Assembly (NCBI RefSeq): GCF_029024965.1
Contig: NZ_CP118982.1
Span: forward strand, 1,550,001 to 1,614,000
Reading direction: 5' to 3'
Source: Staphylococcus equorum
Lineage (GTDB): Bacteria > Bacillota > Bacilli > Staphylococcales > Staphylococcaceae
DNA: 64,000 nt
In this document: positions 38,124-49,421 of the stretch, in pieces
Layout of the letters: each line of letters starts with the position of its first letter
Position numbering within the stretch: the first letter of the stretch is position 1
The notes under the pieces: model-generated
Databases searched by the model: none
Seen by the model: the letters and a program-made list of their open reading frames with translations, nothing else
Told to the model about the DNA's origin: nothing
Position numbers and translations under genes: made by a program

Positions 38124-38657
38124 TTACCATAAATCCCTATCGCTTGTAGTGATATATTTCGCACCATTTTCCACCGCAACATCAACTTCCTCAACATCAT
38201 TAATCAAACCACCAGCAATCACAGACGTATTTGTCTCTTCATTAATGATTTTTATTGCCTTTGTTGCTATACCAGGCAACACTTCAACAAAGTCAGGTTC
38301 AACACGTTTTATAAGCTCAATACTTCTAGTTAGTGCATGACTATCTAGAATAAATACACGAAAAACAGTAGTCGTATTCAACGCTTTGGCTTTGTTTATA
38401 ACTTTCGTTTTTGTTGATACGATGCCTTTGGGATGGTAGTTTTGAATGATAAATTCACAAGCAAATTCATCGTGACTCATACCTCTAATTAAATCGATAT
38501 GCATATACACTTCTATATTATTCTTCTTCATCAATTCCATAATGCTTTTGATATGACCTATATGCGTATCTAATAACACACATTCTTTATAATCTGTCTG
38601 TATCAGTTTTTCTAAATCTTTCATTGAGCGAATAGCCGGTAAAATATATGGCTTCAT
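38124..38657 (-). CDS. glpP: Glycerol operon antiterminator GlpP
   Basis: RNA-binding antiterminator activated by glycerol 3-phosphate, acting at glpF and glpD leaders. 177 residues of the TIM-barrel-like GlpP family: ILPAIRSMKDLEKLIQ at the start, VLLDTHIGHIKSIMELMKK, HIDLIRGMSHDEFACEFI and the phosphate-binding end VIAGGLINDVEEVDVAVENG, then YITTSDRDLW. ATG follows AGGAGG. Third gene after mutS-mutL, 11 bases downstream of mutL. Confidence 0.95.
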   Translation of the reverse strand: MKPYILPAIRSMKDLEKLIQTDYKECVLLDTHIGHIKSIMELMKKNNIEVYMHIDLIRGMSHDEFACEFIIQNYHPKGIVSTKTKVINKAKALNTTTVFRVFILDSHALTRSIELIKRVEPDFVEVLPGIATKAIKIINEETNTSVIAGGLINDVEEVDVAVENGAKYITTSDRDLW

Positions 38658-38668
38658 CCACTAACCTC

Positions 38669-40618
38669 CTATATAATACGCTTAAATAAGCGTTCTAATT
38701 CATAATTTGAAAAATTAATGATTATCGGTCTGCCATGTGGACATGTAAACGGATCTTCTGTTTCTCTCAATTGATTCACTAAATCTGCCATTTCATTATT
38801 TTTTAAATAGTGATTTGCTTTAATTGATTTCTTACAACTCATCATAATAGCAGCTTCTTCACGTATTTTTTTAACATTCACTTTTTTATGCTCTAAGACA
38901 TACTCAATCATATCTTTAATAATTTCTTCCGCTTCAGCAGCAGGAAACCACACTGGATAACTATCAACAATATAATCATTACCACCAAACGGTTCTAAAT
39001 GCACGCCTACTTTATCTAATTCTTCTACGTGTTGATTGATAATCATCAACTCGTCTTTTGAGAAGTGAAAAGTTAAAGGAATTAATAAATTTTGTATTTC
39101 ATTAGAGACATCGCCTATTTTTTCTCTAAAATATTCGTATTTAATTCGTTCCTGTGCAGCATGTTGATCAATCATAAACATACCGTTCTCATTTTGCGCA
39201 ATAATATATGTGCCATGCACTTGACCTACGACTTCCATATAAGGTATACGCTGTGAAGGGTTGCTACTGATACTTCCTTTAATATCTGATGCCTCAGATA
39301 CATCTTCAGAAGGTGCTAATGTATCAGTAATATCTTGTTCTTCCATATCAGTCAACACATCTCTTTGCGTCTTAGCATAATCATAAGTCGATTCTTTCAC
39401 TGAATAGGAATCGTTTGAAGTGGTATTCGGATTTGAGAATGTATTATCTAAGGTTTGATTAGATTGATTTGTTTCATTGGGCTGATTATCATCAAGGTCA
39501 AAATTCAAATTCGTTGAATGTGTAGCATCTCTTTGCTGTTTGCGTTTCTCAAAATCAATTTTCTGTTGTTCAAATTTATCCAGCACTTTATTTTTCTGCG
39601 TCAATTTATTCATATCATTTTGCGGTATTAAAATACGATCTTTAAAAGCTTCTCGTATTTTTTCTACGATCAGTTCAAACAACTGATCTTCTTTAGATAA
39701 ACGCACCTCTAATTTAGTTGGATGCACATTGACGTCTACCAGTATCGGATCCATTTCAATATTAATATAACAAATTGGAAATCTGCCAATCATTAGCAGT
39801 GTATGATAGCCTTCTAAAATTGCTTTGTTTATTAAAAAGTTTTTTATATATCTACCATTAATAAAAATAGATATATAATGTTTATTACTTCGTGAATGTT
39901 CTGGTTTAGCAACATAGCCTTCTAAGCGATAGTCGCTTGTTTCACCCGTAATGTGTACTAAATCCTTAGCCACTTTCATCCCATATATTTCTGCCATAAC
40001 TTCATTTGTACGTCCTGAACCATTTGTTTTTAGAATCGTTCTGCCATCTGAAATAAGTGAAATACGGATATCTGGATGACTCATCGCCATACGATTTACG
40101 ATATCTGTAATTTTACCTAATTCAGTATATAAACTTTTAATATATTTTAAGCGCGCTGGTGTATTATAAAATAATGATTCAACCAATATATCAGTACCTT
40201 GTTTCGCTTTTGCAGGTTTTTGATTAAGAATTTCACCATTTTCCACATAAATCTCTTGGCCTTCTTGATTATCTGTACATGTTTTCAGTGTCACTTTGGA
40301 AACAGAAGAGATACTTGCTAACGCTTCTCCACGAAATCCAAGTGTGCGAATATGAAACAAGTCATCGTCTGCATCTAGTTTACTTGTTGCATGTCGATGA
40401 AAGACGAGACCTAAATCTTCTATATGAATACCCGTACCATTGTCAACTACACGAATAGATGCTACGCCAGATTGTTCAACTTCGATATTGATTTCAGTCG
40501 CTTGGGCGTCAATGGCATTTTCTAATAACTCTTTGACTACTGAACCTGGACGGTCAACAACTTCCCCAGCAGCAATCTTATTCGCTAATGATGTTTGCAA
40601 CTCTTTAATCTTACCCAT
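38669..40618 (-). CDS. mutL: DNA mismatch repair protein MutL
   Basis: GHKL ATPase and latent nicking endonuclease of mismatch repair. 649 residues: N-terminal ATPase motifs [14 protein letters not shown] near 28, [13 protein letters not shown] near 57 and [13 protein letters not shown] near 92; a linker of about 110 residues rich in Asn/Thr/Gln (330-440); C-terminal dimerisation domain with the metal-binding endonuclease motif [12 protein letters not shown] and CPHGRPIII near the end. mutS ends 12 bases upstream. Confidence 0.97.
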   Translation of the reverse strand: MGKIKELQTSLANKIAAGEVVDRPGSVVKELLENAIDAQATEINIEVEQSGVASIRVVDNGTGIHIEDLGLVFHRHATSKLDADDDLFHIRTLGFRGEALASISSVSKVTLKTCTDNQEGQEIYVENGEILNQKPAKAKQGTDILVESLFYNTPARLKYIKSLYTELGKITDIVNRMAMSHPDIRISLISDGRTILKTNGSGRTNEVMAEIYGMKVAKDLVHITGETSDYRLEGYVAKPEHSRSNKHYISIFINGRYIKNFLINKAILEGYHTLLMIGRFPICYINIEMDPILVDVNVHPTKLEVRLSKEDQLFELIVEKIREAFKDRILIPQNDMNKLTQKNKVLDKFEQQKIDFEKRKQQRDATHSTNLNFDLDDNQPNETNQSNQTLDNTFSNPNTTSNDSYSVKESTYDYAKTQRDVLTDMEEQDITDTLAPSEDVSEASDIKGSISSNPSQRIPYMEVVGQVHGTYIIAQNENGMFMIDQHAAQERIKYEYFREKIGDVSNEIQNLLIPLTFHFSKDELMIINQHVEELDKVGVHLEPFGGNDYIVDSYPVWFPAAEAEEIIKDMIEYVLEHKKVNVKKIREEAAIMMSCKKSIKANHYLKNNEMADLVNQLRETEDPFTCPHGRPIIINFSNYELERLFKRII

Positions 40619-40630
40619 TTGACTTCACCT

Positions 40631-43279
40631 CTATTTCAATTGTTTTTGTAATTCACTTAATTTAATTAATGCTTCTATCGGTGTCATATTAGATAAATTC
40701 AACGTCTTAATTTCATTTTCTATTTCAGATTGCTCGACCGGCGCATCAAATAGTTCAAATGCTGTTTGTTCAAATTGATTTTTTTTATCATCCTGTTTTG
40801 CATATTCCGATTGCTCAGGATATGTTGCAACTGGTTCTACTACATTTGAGTATTGTGCATCTTGAATACTTGAGTCTACTTCAAGTTTGTTAACTACGAC
40901 TTGGTTTTCTTGTTTGTCAGTCTGTTCAAACGCATCTAATATGACTTGCGCACGTGAAATTACTTCGTCAGGTAGATGTGCTAATTTAGCTACTTGAATA
41001 CCATAACTATCATCTACTGCGCCATCTTTAACCTTATGCAAGAAGATAAGTTCACCTTTGTATTCGTTTGCTGCTACATGCACATTTTTCAAACAAGATA
41101 AAGACTGATCTAAAGTTGTTAACTCATGATAATGCGTAGAAAATAGTGTTTTAGCATGAGACGTATTCGCAACATATTCTATCATTGATTGTGCAAGTGC
41201 TAATCCATCGTAGGTCGAAGTACCTCTTCCAATTTCATCAAAAATAATCAAACTATTTTCTGTCGCATGTGCGAGTGCTTTCTGCGCTTCTAACATTTCA
41301 ACCATAAATGTACTTTTACCTGATACAAGATCATCTGCGGCGCCTATTCTTGTAAATATCTGGTCAAAGACTGGGAGCGTTGCCGATTCACAAGGGACGT
41401 ATGCTCCCATTTGAGCCATGATACTAATTATGGCTACTTGGCGCATATATGTGGATTTACCAGACATATTAGGCCCAGTTATTAAATAGACAAATGTATC
41501 TTGATCTAATTCACAATCATTTGGCACATAATCATTATGGTCCATCACGCGTTCGACAACCGGATGACGCGAATTGGTTAATTGTAGTGTTTTGTCTTCG
41601 CTAAAAGTTGGACGTGCATAGTTATATTTTTGTGCAATTTCTGCAAAACTTTGTAAACAATCAAGTTCTGATATAACTTTTGCTTGTTTTTGTAAACGTT
41701 CTGTATAGGTTTTAATTTTTTCTCTTAGTTGAACAAACAATTGATATTCTAAGTCGATTGCTTTATCTTCAGCACCAAGAATAATGTCTTCTTTTTCTTT
41801 CAATTCATCTGTGATAAAACGTTCTGCATTAGATAATGTTTGCTTACGATGATATCCAAATGCTGTTGGGTCGAAACCTTGTAAGTTCGCTCTAGTAATT
41901 TCAATAAAGTAACCAAACACTTTATTAAAACTAATCTTTAACGATTTAATGCCAGTACGTTGGCGTTCTTTTGCCTGTAATTCAGCTAGCCATGACTTTC
42001 CATTTTTAGATGCCTCTAAATACTCGTCTAACTCACTATTAAAACCAGTTTTAAAAAGGCCACCTTCTTTTACAGAGATTGGTGGTTCTTCTTTTAAACT
42101 TTCTTCTAGTAAGCCAAGTAATTCTTCTAAAGGCTCTAGCGCTTTAAATTGTGCAGTCATCTGTTCATCAAAATCATTAAGTAGATTTTTAATATTTGGG
42201 ATTTCTGAAATAGAATGTTTCAACTGAATTAAATCACGTGCATTGACGTTACCATAACTTACACGGCCTACTAAGCGTTCAATATCATAAACTTGATTCA
42301 AATGATTTCTTAATGTATCTCTTTCGATGAAATGATTAAGAAACTGTTCTACTGTATCTAAACGAGATTCTATATGTGCTTTATGGATAAGTGGTCTATC
42401 AATCCACTGTTTTAATCGTCTGGCACCCATTGGCGTCTTAGTCTCATCCATTAACCAGAGCAATGTTCCTTTTTTAGTTTTTAAACGAATACTTTCTGTT
42501 AATTCTAAATTTCGTTTAGCGTAAAAATCCATTTTCATAAAGTCTACCGCTTCATATTTAACAACTGCTTCAATATGGGATAAATCTCTTTTCTGTGTGT
42601 GATATATATAATCTAACAACAATTGTGTCGCATTAAACAAGTTGTGTTCTTTCATAGTATTTACATTATATTGTGCATCTGAAATTTCCGATAATACCGT
42701 TATCGTTTCAGTTGTTAAACTGATTTGTCGTTTTAAATCATCACCAATATTCTCGTTTACGACGATTTCATTAGGATTAATAGTTGTAATTTCATTCATT
42801 AGCGTCGCTTCATCTTCGAAATGTGTAACTTTCAACTCTCCAGTTGAAACATCACAATAACTTAATGCATAAGCGGCACTATCTTTCACAAAACTCAATA
42901 TATAGTTGTTTTGTTTTTCATCAACGCCACCTTTATCCATTACCGTTCCAGGAGTAACAATTCTAACAACTTCACGACGAACCATACCTTTAGTCTGTCT
43001 TGGATCTTCCATTTGTTCACATATAGCTACTTTATATCCATTGCTAATCAATGTTTCAATATAGCCATCTGCTGCATGATAAGGTACACCACACATCGGT
43101 ATTGGGTTCGTTTTTTTGGCATCCCTTTTCGTCAAAGTGATTTCTAATACTCTTGACGCCTCTTTCGCATCATCAAAAAACATTTCATAAAAATCGCCCA
43201 ATCTAAAAAATAATAGACAATCTTGATATTGTGATTTTATTTTTAAATACTGTTGCATCATAGGAGTTTGGTTAGTCAT
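40631..43279 (-). CDS. mutS: DNA mismatch repair protein MutS
   Basis: Mismatch recognition ATPase. 882 residues. Mismatch-contacting Phe-x-Glu in [13 protein letters not shown] near 26-38, clamp and lever domains in the middle, Walker [16 protein letters not shown] near 604, Walker [18 protein letters not shown] near 680 and [11 protein letters not shown]. The C-terminal tail (about 800-882) contains the LFDAPVE beta-clamp-type motif and the helix for tetramerisation. First gene of mutS-mutL-glpP. Confidence 0.97.
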   Translation of the reverse strand: MTNQTPMMQQYLKIKSQYQDCLLFFRLGDFYEMFFDDAKEASRVLEITLTKRDAKKTNPIPMCGVPYHAADGYIETLISNGYKVAICEQMEDPRQTKGMVRREVVRIVTPGTVMDKGGVDEKQNNYILSFVKDSAAYALSYCDVSTGELKVTHFEDEATLMNEITTINPNEIVVNENIGDDLKRQISLTTETITVLSEISDAQYNVNTMKEHNLFNATQLLLDYIYHTQKRDLSHIEAVVKYEAVDFMKMDFYAKRNLELTESIRLKTKKGTLLWLMDETKTPMGARRLKQWIDRPLIHKAHIESRLDTVEQFLNHFIERDTLRNHLNQVYDIERLVGRVSYGNVNARDLIQLKHSISEIPNIKNLLNDFDEQMTAQFKALEPLEELLGLLEESLKEEPPISVKEGGLFKTGFNSELDEYLEASKNGKSWLAELQAKERQRTGIKSLKISFNKVFGYFIEITRANLQGFDPTAFGYHRKQTLSNAERFITDELKEKEDIILGAEDKAIDLEYQLFVQLREKIKTYTERLQKQAKVISELDCLQSFAEIAQKYNYARPTFSEDKTLQLTNSRHPVVERVMDHNDYVPNDCELDQDTFVYLITGPNMSGKSTYMRQVAIISIMAQMGAYVPCESATLPVFDQIFTRIGAADDLVSGKSTFMVEMLEAQKALAHATENSLIIFDEIGRGTSTYDGLALAQSMIEYVANTSHAKTLFSTHYHELTTLDQSLSCLKNVHVAANEYKGELIFLHKVKDGAVDDSYGIQVAKLAHLPDEVISRAQVILDAFEQTDKQENQVVVNKLEVDSSIQDAQYSNVVEPVATYPEQSEYAKQDDKKNQFEQTAFELFDAPVEQSEIENEIKTLNLSNMTPIEALIKLSELQKQLK

Positions 43280-43533
43280 TTTGATATTTCACAATCCTTC
43301 TATTAGTTTCTTACTTTTAAATTATCAATTTGGATTATACTTAATTTTGAATATGTAAGTTGCATTGTATCAATGTTTTTACATTTATCTATTTAGTAAA
43401 AATTAGCATTTATGTTATCGCTATCCATTTAATTTTCTTTAACTTAATTAGTTAATTTAACTCTTAAATTTTAACATAACTTTAGATATTACGCCTATTT
43501 ATTCAATCATAGCGTTAAAGCTTAATTATTATC

Positions 43534-43553
43534 AAACGCTTTTATAAGCGTTT
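43534..43553 (+). terminator. Orphan plus-strand terminator
   Basis: AAACGCTT and AAGCGTTT, 8-bp stem with a 4-base loop and TT after it. No plus-strand gene precedes it. Confidence 0.5.
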
Positions 43554-43650
43554 TTAGAAAAACCTTAATTTTAAGTATTCAAACTATATTGATGCGTATA
43601 TATTATATGTATATTGTCTATGCAAATGTAATGATAAAGTCACACGAACA

Positions 43651-43682
43651 AAACCCCTCACTACTGGCACAGTGAGGGGTTT
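43651..43682 (-). terminator. Terminator of the beta-glucosidase gene
   Basis: AAACCCCTCACT/AGTGAGGGGTTT, perfect 12-bp GC-rich stem with an 8-base loop. Confidence 0.85.
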
Positions 43683-43726
43683 TGTATTTATACTACAAAT
43701 CCTAATAATAATCAATTTACATATAA

Positions 43727-45949
43727 TTATTTATGCTTTAATTCTTCATTTGCGGCATTGATAAAGTCATGTACTGTCGCTATATCCATATCGAGCATTA
43801 TAAGTGAACGTAATGGTAAATTTTCAAAAAGTGGCGCAAGTTCTGGATCTTCTGTTACCTTACCTATGAGTTCGTCTAATTGATATTGTTTCAGTGATTG
43901 TTTGATTTCATTTTTTCTTAACACTAATTCATATACATAAGTATCTTCATGAATCCAATACGATTTTGTTTGATTAGTTATATCTAAAGTAATTGATTGC
44001 TCTAATCTGATATCTTCAACTGAAGAACCTACATATACTACGTACTCTCCATCATCTATTTGCCATTGTCTCGTATTATTATTAAACCAGCGCAAAGCTT
44101 TATAAGGTATATCAAACGTAATTATTTTTGATTCGTTTGCATCTAAAGCAATACGTTCAAAATCTCTAAGTTCTTTGAGTGGCATATCTATATCACTTGC
44201 ACGATTTCCAATATAAACTTGTATAACTTCTTCCCCAAATATTTTCCCAGTATTTTTGATATCCAGATTAATTTTCAAGCTATTTTCTTGAGGAGCAATT
44301 TTGATATTAGAATACTCAAAGGTTGTATAACTTAAACCATGGCCAAATGGAAATTGCGTTTTGATATGTTTTGTATCGTAATATCTATAACCTACATATA
44401 TGCCTTCTCTGTAATCTTCTTCTGCTTTACTTTGATTAAATGTTAAATACGAGGGAACGTCTTCAAGTCGTTTTGGAACAGTTTCTGTTAATTTACCTGC
44501 TGGATTTTGTTTACCAGTTAAGACATCTTTGATTGCTTCTCCTACTGCTTCACCTGATAAATAGGTTTCAACAATAGATTTCACTTTATGTGCCCAAGGC
44601 ATAAGTACTGTCCCACCATTTTGTAAAACAACAGTTACATTTTGATTCTCTCTCGTTACTACATCTAATAATGTTAATTGATTGTCTGGTAATGCTAAAG
44701 CATTTTTATCGAATCCTTCAGTTTCATAACTTTCAGGATAGCCTAAAAATAATATTACTTGGTCGTTTTGTTGCGCTACTTTTACTGCTTCTTGTTGAAG
44801 CTTTTGATCTACTTCATGATTACTAATGTAATAACCCTGAGCATATTCAACTTGATGTTTATTAAAAGCTTCCAATGGCGTTACAATGTTATATGGATTA
44901 ACTTTAGAAGAACCGCCACCTTGAATTCTTGGTTTAGCTGCAAGTTCACCAATCAAGCCTAATGATGATGAATTTATTGGTAGGTTATTGTTTTCATTTT
45001 TTAATAAAATAATACTTTTACTTGCTAGTACTCTTGAGAAATCATGGTAACTCGCTTTGTCATAAGACTGCGCTTCATCTTTGATTTGATGTTGTTTAAT
45101 TAACGTTAAAACACGATCCACTGAGATATCTAGTATATGCTCGTCCAATTCGCCATTTTTTACAGCATTTGTTACTTCAGTCAATGTGCTTTGTCCCTTA
45201 CCAGGCATTTCTAAATTCAGCCCTGCTTTTAATGAATTGGAACGATGTTTTATCGCCGACCAGTCAGAGACAACGACACCTTGATATCCCCATTCATTTC
45301 TCAGCACATCTGTAAGTAGCCATTTATTCTCAGAAACAGGAACATGGTTAATAGCATTATAAGAACTCATAATCGTAGCTGGTTGAGCATATTTTACAAC
45401 TGTTTCAAATGCACTAAGATAAATTTCTCTCAGTGTTCGTTCATCTATATTAGAAGAATTGGTAAATCGTTGATTCTCTCTATTATTAGCGGCAAAGTGT
45501 TTTACACTTGATCCAATACCCTGAGACTGTAAACCATTAATATAAGCTGTTGCAAGCTTACCAGCTACTAAAGGATCTTCAGACATGTATTCAAAATTCC
45601 TACCAGCCAAAGGGTTTCTTTTAATATTTATACCAGGACCTAACAACACATTAACTTTTTCACTTTTTGCTATTTGTCCTAAATATTCACCATATTGACG
45701 TAGCAAATTTTTATCAAATGAACTAGCAATTAGTGCTAAACTTGGAAAACTAATAGTTTTTATGCTTTGATTTAAGCCTAAAGCATCAGCTCCCTCTTCT
45801 TGCTTTCTTACCCCAGAAGGACCATCAGTTAGTAGTAGTGCATTTAATCCTTTATCTTCTAGGTCATACGTATACCAAAATGCATGGCCAGTTACAATTT
45901 TAATTTTTTCTTCTAACGATAAATTTTTAATTATTTCATTGTTTTTCAT
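43727..45949 (-). CDS. Glycoside hydrolase family 3 beta-glucosidase
   Basis: Retaining beta-glycosidase of about 740 residues, likely acting on beta-glucosides or plant-derived glycosides. No signal peptide is seen, so the substrate must be imported. GH3 N-terminal barrel: LTDGPSGVR near 40, GPGINIKRNPLAGRNFEYM near 109, VKHFAANNRENQR near 150 and nucleophile Asp in GVVVSDWSAIKHR near 230. Then the (alpha/beta) sandwich and a fibronectin III-like domain near 560-650. Start: AGGGAGAAATGTCTT precedes ATG at 45949; the longer frame upstream lacks a ribosome binding site. Confidence 0.92.
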   Translation of the reverse strand: MKNNEIIKNLSLEEKIKIVTGHAFWYTYDLEDKGLNALLLTDGPSGVRKQEEGADALGLNQSIKTISFPSLALIASSFDKNLLRQYGEYLGQIAKSEKVNVLLGPGINIKRNPLAGRNFEYMSEDPLVAGKLATAYINGLQSQGIGSSVKHFAANNRENQRFTNSSNIDERTLREIYLSAFETVVKYAQPATIMSSYNAINHVPVSENKWLLTDVLRNEWGYQGVVVSDWSAIKHRSNSLKAGLNLEMPGKGQSTLTEVTNAVKNGELDEHILDISVDRVLTLIKQHQIKDEAQSYDKASYHDFSRVLASKSIILLKNENNNLPINSSSLGLIGELAAKPRIQGGGSSKVNPYNIVTPLEAFNKHQVEYAQGYYISNHEVDQKLQQEAVKVAQQNDQVILFLGYPESYETEGFDKNALALPDNQLTLLDVVTRENQNVTVVLQNGGTVLMPWAHKVKSIVETYLSGEAVGEAIKDVLTGKQNPAGKLTETVPKRLEDVPSYLTFNQSKAEEDYREGIYVGYRYYDTKHIKTQFPFGHGLSYTTFEYSNIKIAPQENSLKINLDIKNTGKIFGEEVIQVYIGNRASDIDMPLKELRDFERIALDANESKIITFDIPYKALRWFNNNTRQWQIDDGEYVVYVGSSVEDIRLEQSITLDITNQTKSYWIHEDTYVYELVLRKNEIKQSLKQYQLDELIGKVTEDPELAPLFENLPLRSLIMLDMDIATVHDFINAANEELKHK

Positions 45950-46029
45950 AAGACATTTCTCCCTTAAAATAAGTATTACGAAATTTGTGTCGCTCCAAAT
46001 GAATTTTTTACTTGTCAAAATTTTCTTGT

Positions 46030-46992
46030 TTAGTTTGTAATAAAATGAATAGTTTCTTCAAGTGCATCATCAGCTTCAGGTGAATATCCAAGATCATTTA
46101 TGAATGCGTGATAAGCATTTTCATATAATAGGCATGATACTTTATGCCCAGATTTTTCTAATAACTCAGCGTATTCTATACCATCACTTTTTAGCCCATC
46201 ATTTTCAGCTACCATAATTAAAGTATTAGGCATTTCAGTTGGTATATTTGCTCTTAATGGTGATACATAAGGTAAGTGTTTGTCCTTTTTGTTCTTTAAA
46301 TATAAACGCTGACATACGAAAATTAGTTTTTTCATCCCTTGAAAAGCTGCACCTTGTTGTTTATAGCTGGGTTTGTCTAAAGAAACTAAATCTGTCAAAG
46401 GATAATATAAAATTTGGTTTTGGATTTTAATCTGTTCTTTTGCTAATTTTAATATTAATGCCGCTGCTAAATTACCACCTGCACTATCCCCGGCTATGCT
46501 AATTTGAGTTGTATCAATATCAAAATCACTCGCGTATTTCAATAAATAGTTTAAGCCCTTATAGCAATCGTTTAACCCTTCTGGATATTTAGCTTCAGGT
46601 GATAAGGTATAATCTACACTCGCAATAACGTAACCTGTTCTGTCAGCAAGTGCTCTCATGAAATTATCATTTACATAGGAAGAACCACCAATAAATGCAC
46701 CACCATGAATAAAATAAAGTAGCGGTTTCTTGCCATCCGCGTTACTATCACTTCGATATATATTTAATGAAATTAAATTTTTCCAACCGTAAATTTTATA
46801 CGTTTCTTTATAAATTGGTTGACTGTAATTTAATAGTTTTTGATCTTGATTTTCCATAGCTTTTCTAAAAGTTTTAAGATTGAATCTAATCAAATATTCT
46901 AATACAGGGCCAGGAAGTTTAGTTAATAACTTCATACTATTTATAGCATTTTCTTTTTTATCTTCACTTAATTTTTTTCTTACTATATCCAC
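46030..46992 (-). CDS. Alpha/beta hydrolase, HSL-type esterase
   Basis: 320-residue esterase or lipase of the hormone-sensitive lipase family. Oxyanion motif YFIHGGAFIGGSS near 94, nucleophile Ser in IAGDSAGGNLAAAL near 166, Asp near AENDGLKSDG at 265 and His in YENAYHAFINDL near 298. Start is GTG after AAAGGAG. It ends 80 bases before the beta-glucosidase start on the same strand, so the two are probably cotranscribed; a deacylase before glycosidase action is a plausible joint role. Confidence 0.9.
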   Translation of the reverse strand: MDIVRKKLSEDKKENAINSMKLLTKLPGPVLEYLIRFNLKTFRKAMENQDQKLLNYSQPIYKETYKIYGWKNLISLNIYRSDSNADGKKPLLYFIHGGAFIGGSSYVNDNFMRALADRTGYVIASVDYTLSPEAKYPEGLNDCYKGLNYLLKYASDFDIDTTQISIAGDSAGGNLAAALILKLAKEQIKIQNQILYYPLTDLVSLDKPSYKQQGAAFQGMKKLIFVCQRLYLKNKKDKHLPYVSPLRANIPTEMPNTLIMVAENDGLKSDGIEYAELLEKSGHKVSCLLYENAYHAFINDLGYSPEADDALEETIHFITN

Positions 46993-47134
46993 AGTAGCGT
47001 CACTCCTTTTATTTACAAACAGCGTAATAAATAAATCTTTTCTTATATCACTTATTCTATTCTTTTCCCAAAAGATTTAATTGCACTTTTTCCATAAAAA
47101 TAGTATATTTTCTATCAATAAGGGAGGAAGCTTT

Positions 47135-48345
47135 ATGAAATATGAAAAAAAGATGAACTTGATTATATTTGTAAAATGCTACAAGAAAATACTGGTATGA
47201 ATATTTCAATAAGCAAGGCAAATATCACTATTAAAGAATTTAAGTTTGTAAATCGGGAAAACCCTTTTCTTCCCACAGATGGACTTTATCAAGAACTATT
47301 TACTGAAAATGAATCTATTTTTGAAATACCCTTCATCAGATCACTTAATGATATAGAATGTTTTTTATGTTTACGAACAACATACTTTGACTTAACTATA
47401 GGGCCTTGTGTGTTAGAAGAAGTGACTAACAGTCTTTTTTATGATTATATAAAGCGTTATAAAGTGCCACTTTATTTAAAAAAGAATTTAAGAATTTATT
47501 TTAACTCCATCCCTATCTATAAAAAAAATGACCTCATTAGTATGGGACAACTAGTTTATTTTCTGTTATTTAACAAACAACTATCTCCATTAACTATTAA
47601 AGAACAATCACTTAATACGTTAATCTTAGAAAATGATATTGATTTCGAGCTTTCAATTAAACGTCTTAATGAACAATTACATCATGATATTTTATTAGAA
47701 AATAAATTTAATGAATATATAAAACAAGGAGATATTGATAGTATAAAAAATATTTTTAAAAATACAATTGATTTAGAAAAAGTTGGGGTAGTTATGCCTG
47801 ATAATCTTACTCGTAATGATAAAAATTTAGCTATTTCTGCAGTAGCCATAGCGAGTAGATCAGCAATCGAAGGTGGATTACACTATGAAGTAGCTTACTC
47901 AATGAGTGATATACTCATCCAAAAGATAGAGGTAGAAAAGGAAATTGACTTATTAAAATCAGTAGAATATATATTTATAGAATTTGCTAATCAAGTAAAA
48001 AAATTAAATAGTGATAAATATTCACAGCCCATTAATTTAGTGCAACAATATATTTATAACCATTTATATCAACTTTTAACTTTAGATATATTAGCAAAGC
48101 ATGTAAATTTAAGTTCAAAATATTTATCTCATTTATTCAAGAAAGAAGTTGGTATTACGATAAGTGCCTATATTACAGAGAAAAAACTAGAAGAAGCTAA
48201 ATTATGGCTAGATAACTCAAGTTTATCCATTTCTGAAATAGCTCATCAGCTCAGCTTTTCAGATCAAAGCTACTTTATTAAAGTTTTCAAACGTTCTATT
48301 GGACTAACTCCAAAACAATACCGCTTAAAAAATTATAAAACATAA
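47135..48345 (+). pseudogene. AraC-family regulator with poly-A frameshift near its start
   Basis: The main frame (open from 47144, first ATG 47176) encodes a regulator with a ligand-binding N-terminal part and an AraC HTH pair at the C-terminus: LTLDILAKHVNLSSKYLSHL and ISEIAHQLSFSDQSYFIKVF, then RSIGLTPKQYR. The only good ribosome binding site, GGGAGG, serves ATG at 47135 in another frame. A run of seven A (47145-47151) lies between; eight A would join MKYEKK to DELDYICKMLQENTG. It is divergent from the esterase and beta-glucosidase and probably their activator. It may be a real mutation, slippage or a sequencing error. Confidence 0.75.
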
Positions 48346-48529
48346 AATACCTTTAATGTTATCAAGATTGTAAAAGTAAAGTAGTCATAAGTCTTTATTC
48401 ATAAAAACGAGACCAAGTCTCTATAAGTAATCAAGAATATTAGCATGTCATAACTTGTTTCGTTATCCATCCAAAAACTTCATGATTAATTATTTGAGTC
48501 TTAATCTCGTTTCGTAAATCTTATATAGC

Positions 48530-49027
48530 TTATAAGAAGCGTTTTAATATACCTTTTCTTTTCAATATCATTAATAATATATAACTGATGATAGCACCAA
48601 TAATGCTTGAAACGATAAATGCTAACATTAACGGTTTAATAGCAAAGTTAGAAAAGCCAAGTATCCAGGCTAATGGAATACAAACTATACTACCAATAAT
48701 ACCTGTCCCTATCACTTCCCCTACCGCAGCCATAAAGATATGCTTACGGTAATGGTAAAAACCACTTGCGAGTAGTACACCTACCATACTTCCAGGAAAG
48801 GCGAAGAAGCTACCAGTACCAAAAATCATACGTAATACAGAAGAAATAAATGCTTGAGCTAGTCCAAACCAAGGGCCAACAAACACGGCACATAGTACAT
48901 TAATTAAATGTTGAATAGGTGCTGCTTTAATCGGGCCTAACGGAATGACAATAATACTACTCAACACTACATTGATAGCGATGAATATTGCGGTTAACGT
49001 TAACCTTTTCGTCTTAATTGACTTCAT
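48530..49027 (-). CDS. thiW: Thiamin precursor transporter S component ThiW
   Basis: Substrate-binding membrane component of an ECF-type importer, assigned to a thiazole precursor of thiamin. 165 residues, about five membrane segments; the family stretch GPIKAAPIQHLINVLCAV and FGTGSFFAFPGSMVGVLLAS is clear. The start is ATG at 49027 because AGGA lies eight bases before it; the earlier in-frame ATG touches that AGGA. It follows ricA by about 34 bases. No TPP riboswitch (CTGAGA element) is visible ahead of it. Confidence 0.88.
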   Translation of the reverse strand: MKSIKTKRLTLTAIFIAINVVLSSIIVIPLGPIKAAPIQHLINVLCAVFVGPWFGLAQAFISSVLRMIFGTGSFFAFPGSMVGVLLASGFYHYRKHIFMAAVGEVIGTGIIGSIVCIPLAWILGFSNFAIKPLMLAFIVSSIIGAIISYILLMILKRKGILKRFL

Positions 49028-49061
49028 TCGGTTCATTCCTTTCCTGAAAGTACATTACTTG

Positions 49062-49421
49062 CTAGTCCTCATTTTGCTCATGTTGATTCAAACGATCAGA
49101 CATTGTACTTATCATCATTTGTAATAAATCGTTGGCTTCAGTTTGCGATTCTCTGAATTCTTCCACTATCGGTAGAACATTAATATCTTGCTCAATACCT
49201 TGTATTTTACCTTCAGATTGTTTTAAAGCTTCTGTTTTACCGTAATTTTGTAAATTTACGGATTGCTTTTGTGTTTTTTTTAAATCTTTCATGCGTTGTT
49301 CAATATTTTTATTGTAATGAATTTGTTGTTCAACAGTGTGATAATCTTTAACTGTATCCAATGATTTGATTCGTTCACTAATGCGATTTGCTTCAGCTAA
49401 TATGTCATCTTTTTCATACAT
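49062..49421 (-). CDS. ricA: RicA/YmcA family regulator
   Basis: 119 residues, helical. In B. subtilis RicA forms a complex with RicT and RicF that acts with RNase Y in RNA maturation. This protein has the family start KDDILAEANRISERIKSLD, a central VKDYHTVEQQIHYNKNIEQR and a Gln-rich helix. The RNase Y gene rny lies at the other end of this window. It starts at a TAATG overlap with the miaB stop, so translation is coupled to miaB. Confidence 0.9.
   Translation of the reverse strand: MYEKDDILAEANRISERIKSLDTVKDYHTVEQQIHYNKNIEQRMKDLKKTQKQSVNLQNYGKTEALKQSEGKIQGIEQDINVLPIVEEFRESQTEANDLLQMMISTMSDRLNQHEQNED

Larger units (their letters stand above)
43280..43726. other. 447-base AT-rich gap with an orphan terminator
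   Basis: No ORF with a start and ribosome binding site. It separates mutS from the beta-glucosidase gene and marks the left edge of an accessory block. Two hairpins are listed separately (43534, 43651). The mutS promoter should lie in the left part; none stands out clearly. Confidence 0.6.

Noticed and set aside
48407..48512. Long loose inverted repeat (ACGAGA...TCTCGT) between the AraC gene and thiW
   Set aside because: Only short arms pair across about 90 bases; not enough to call a terminator or RNA.
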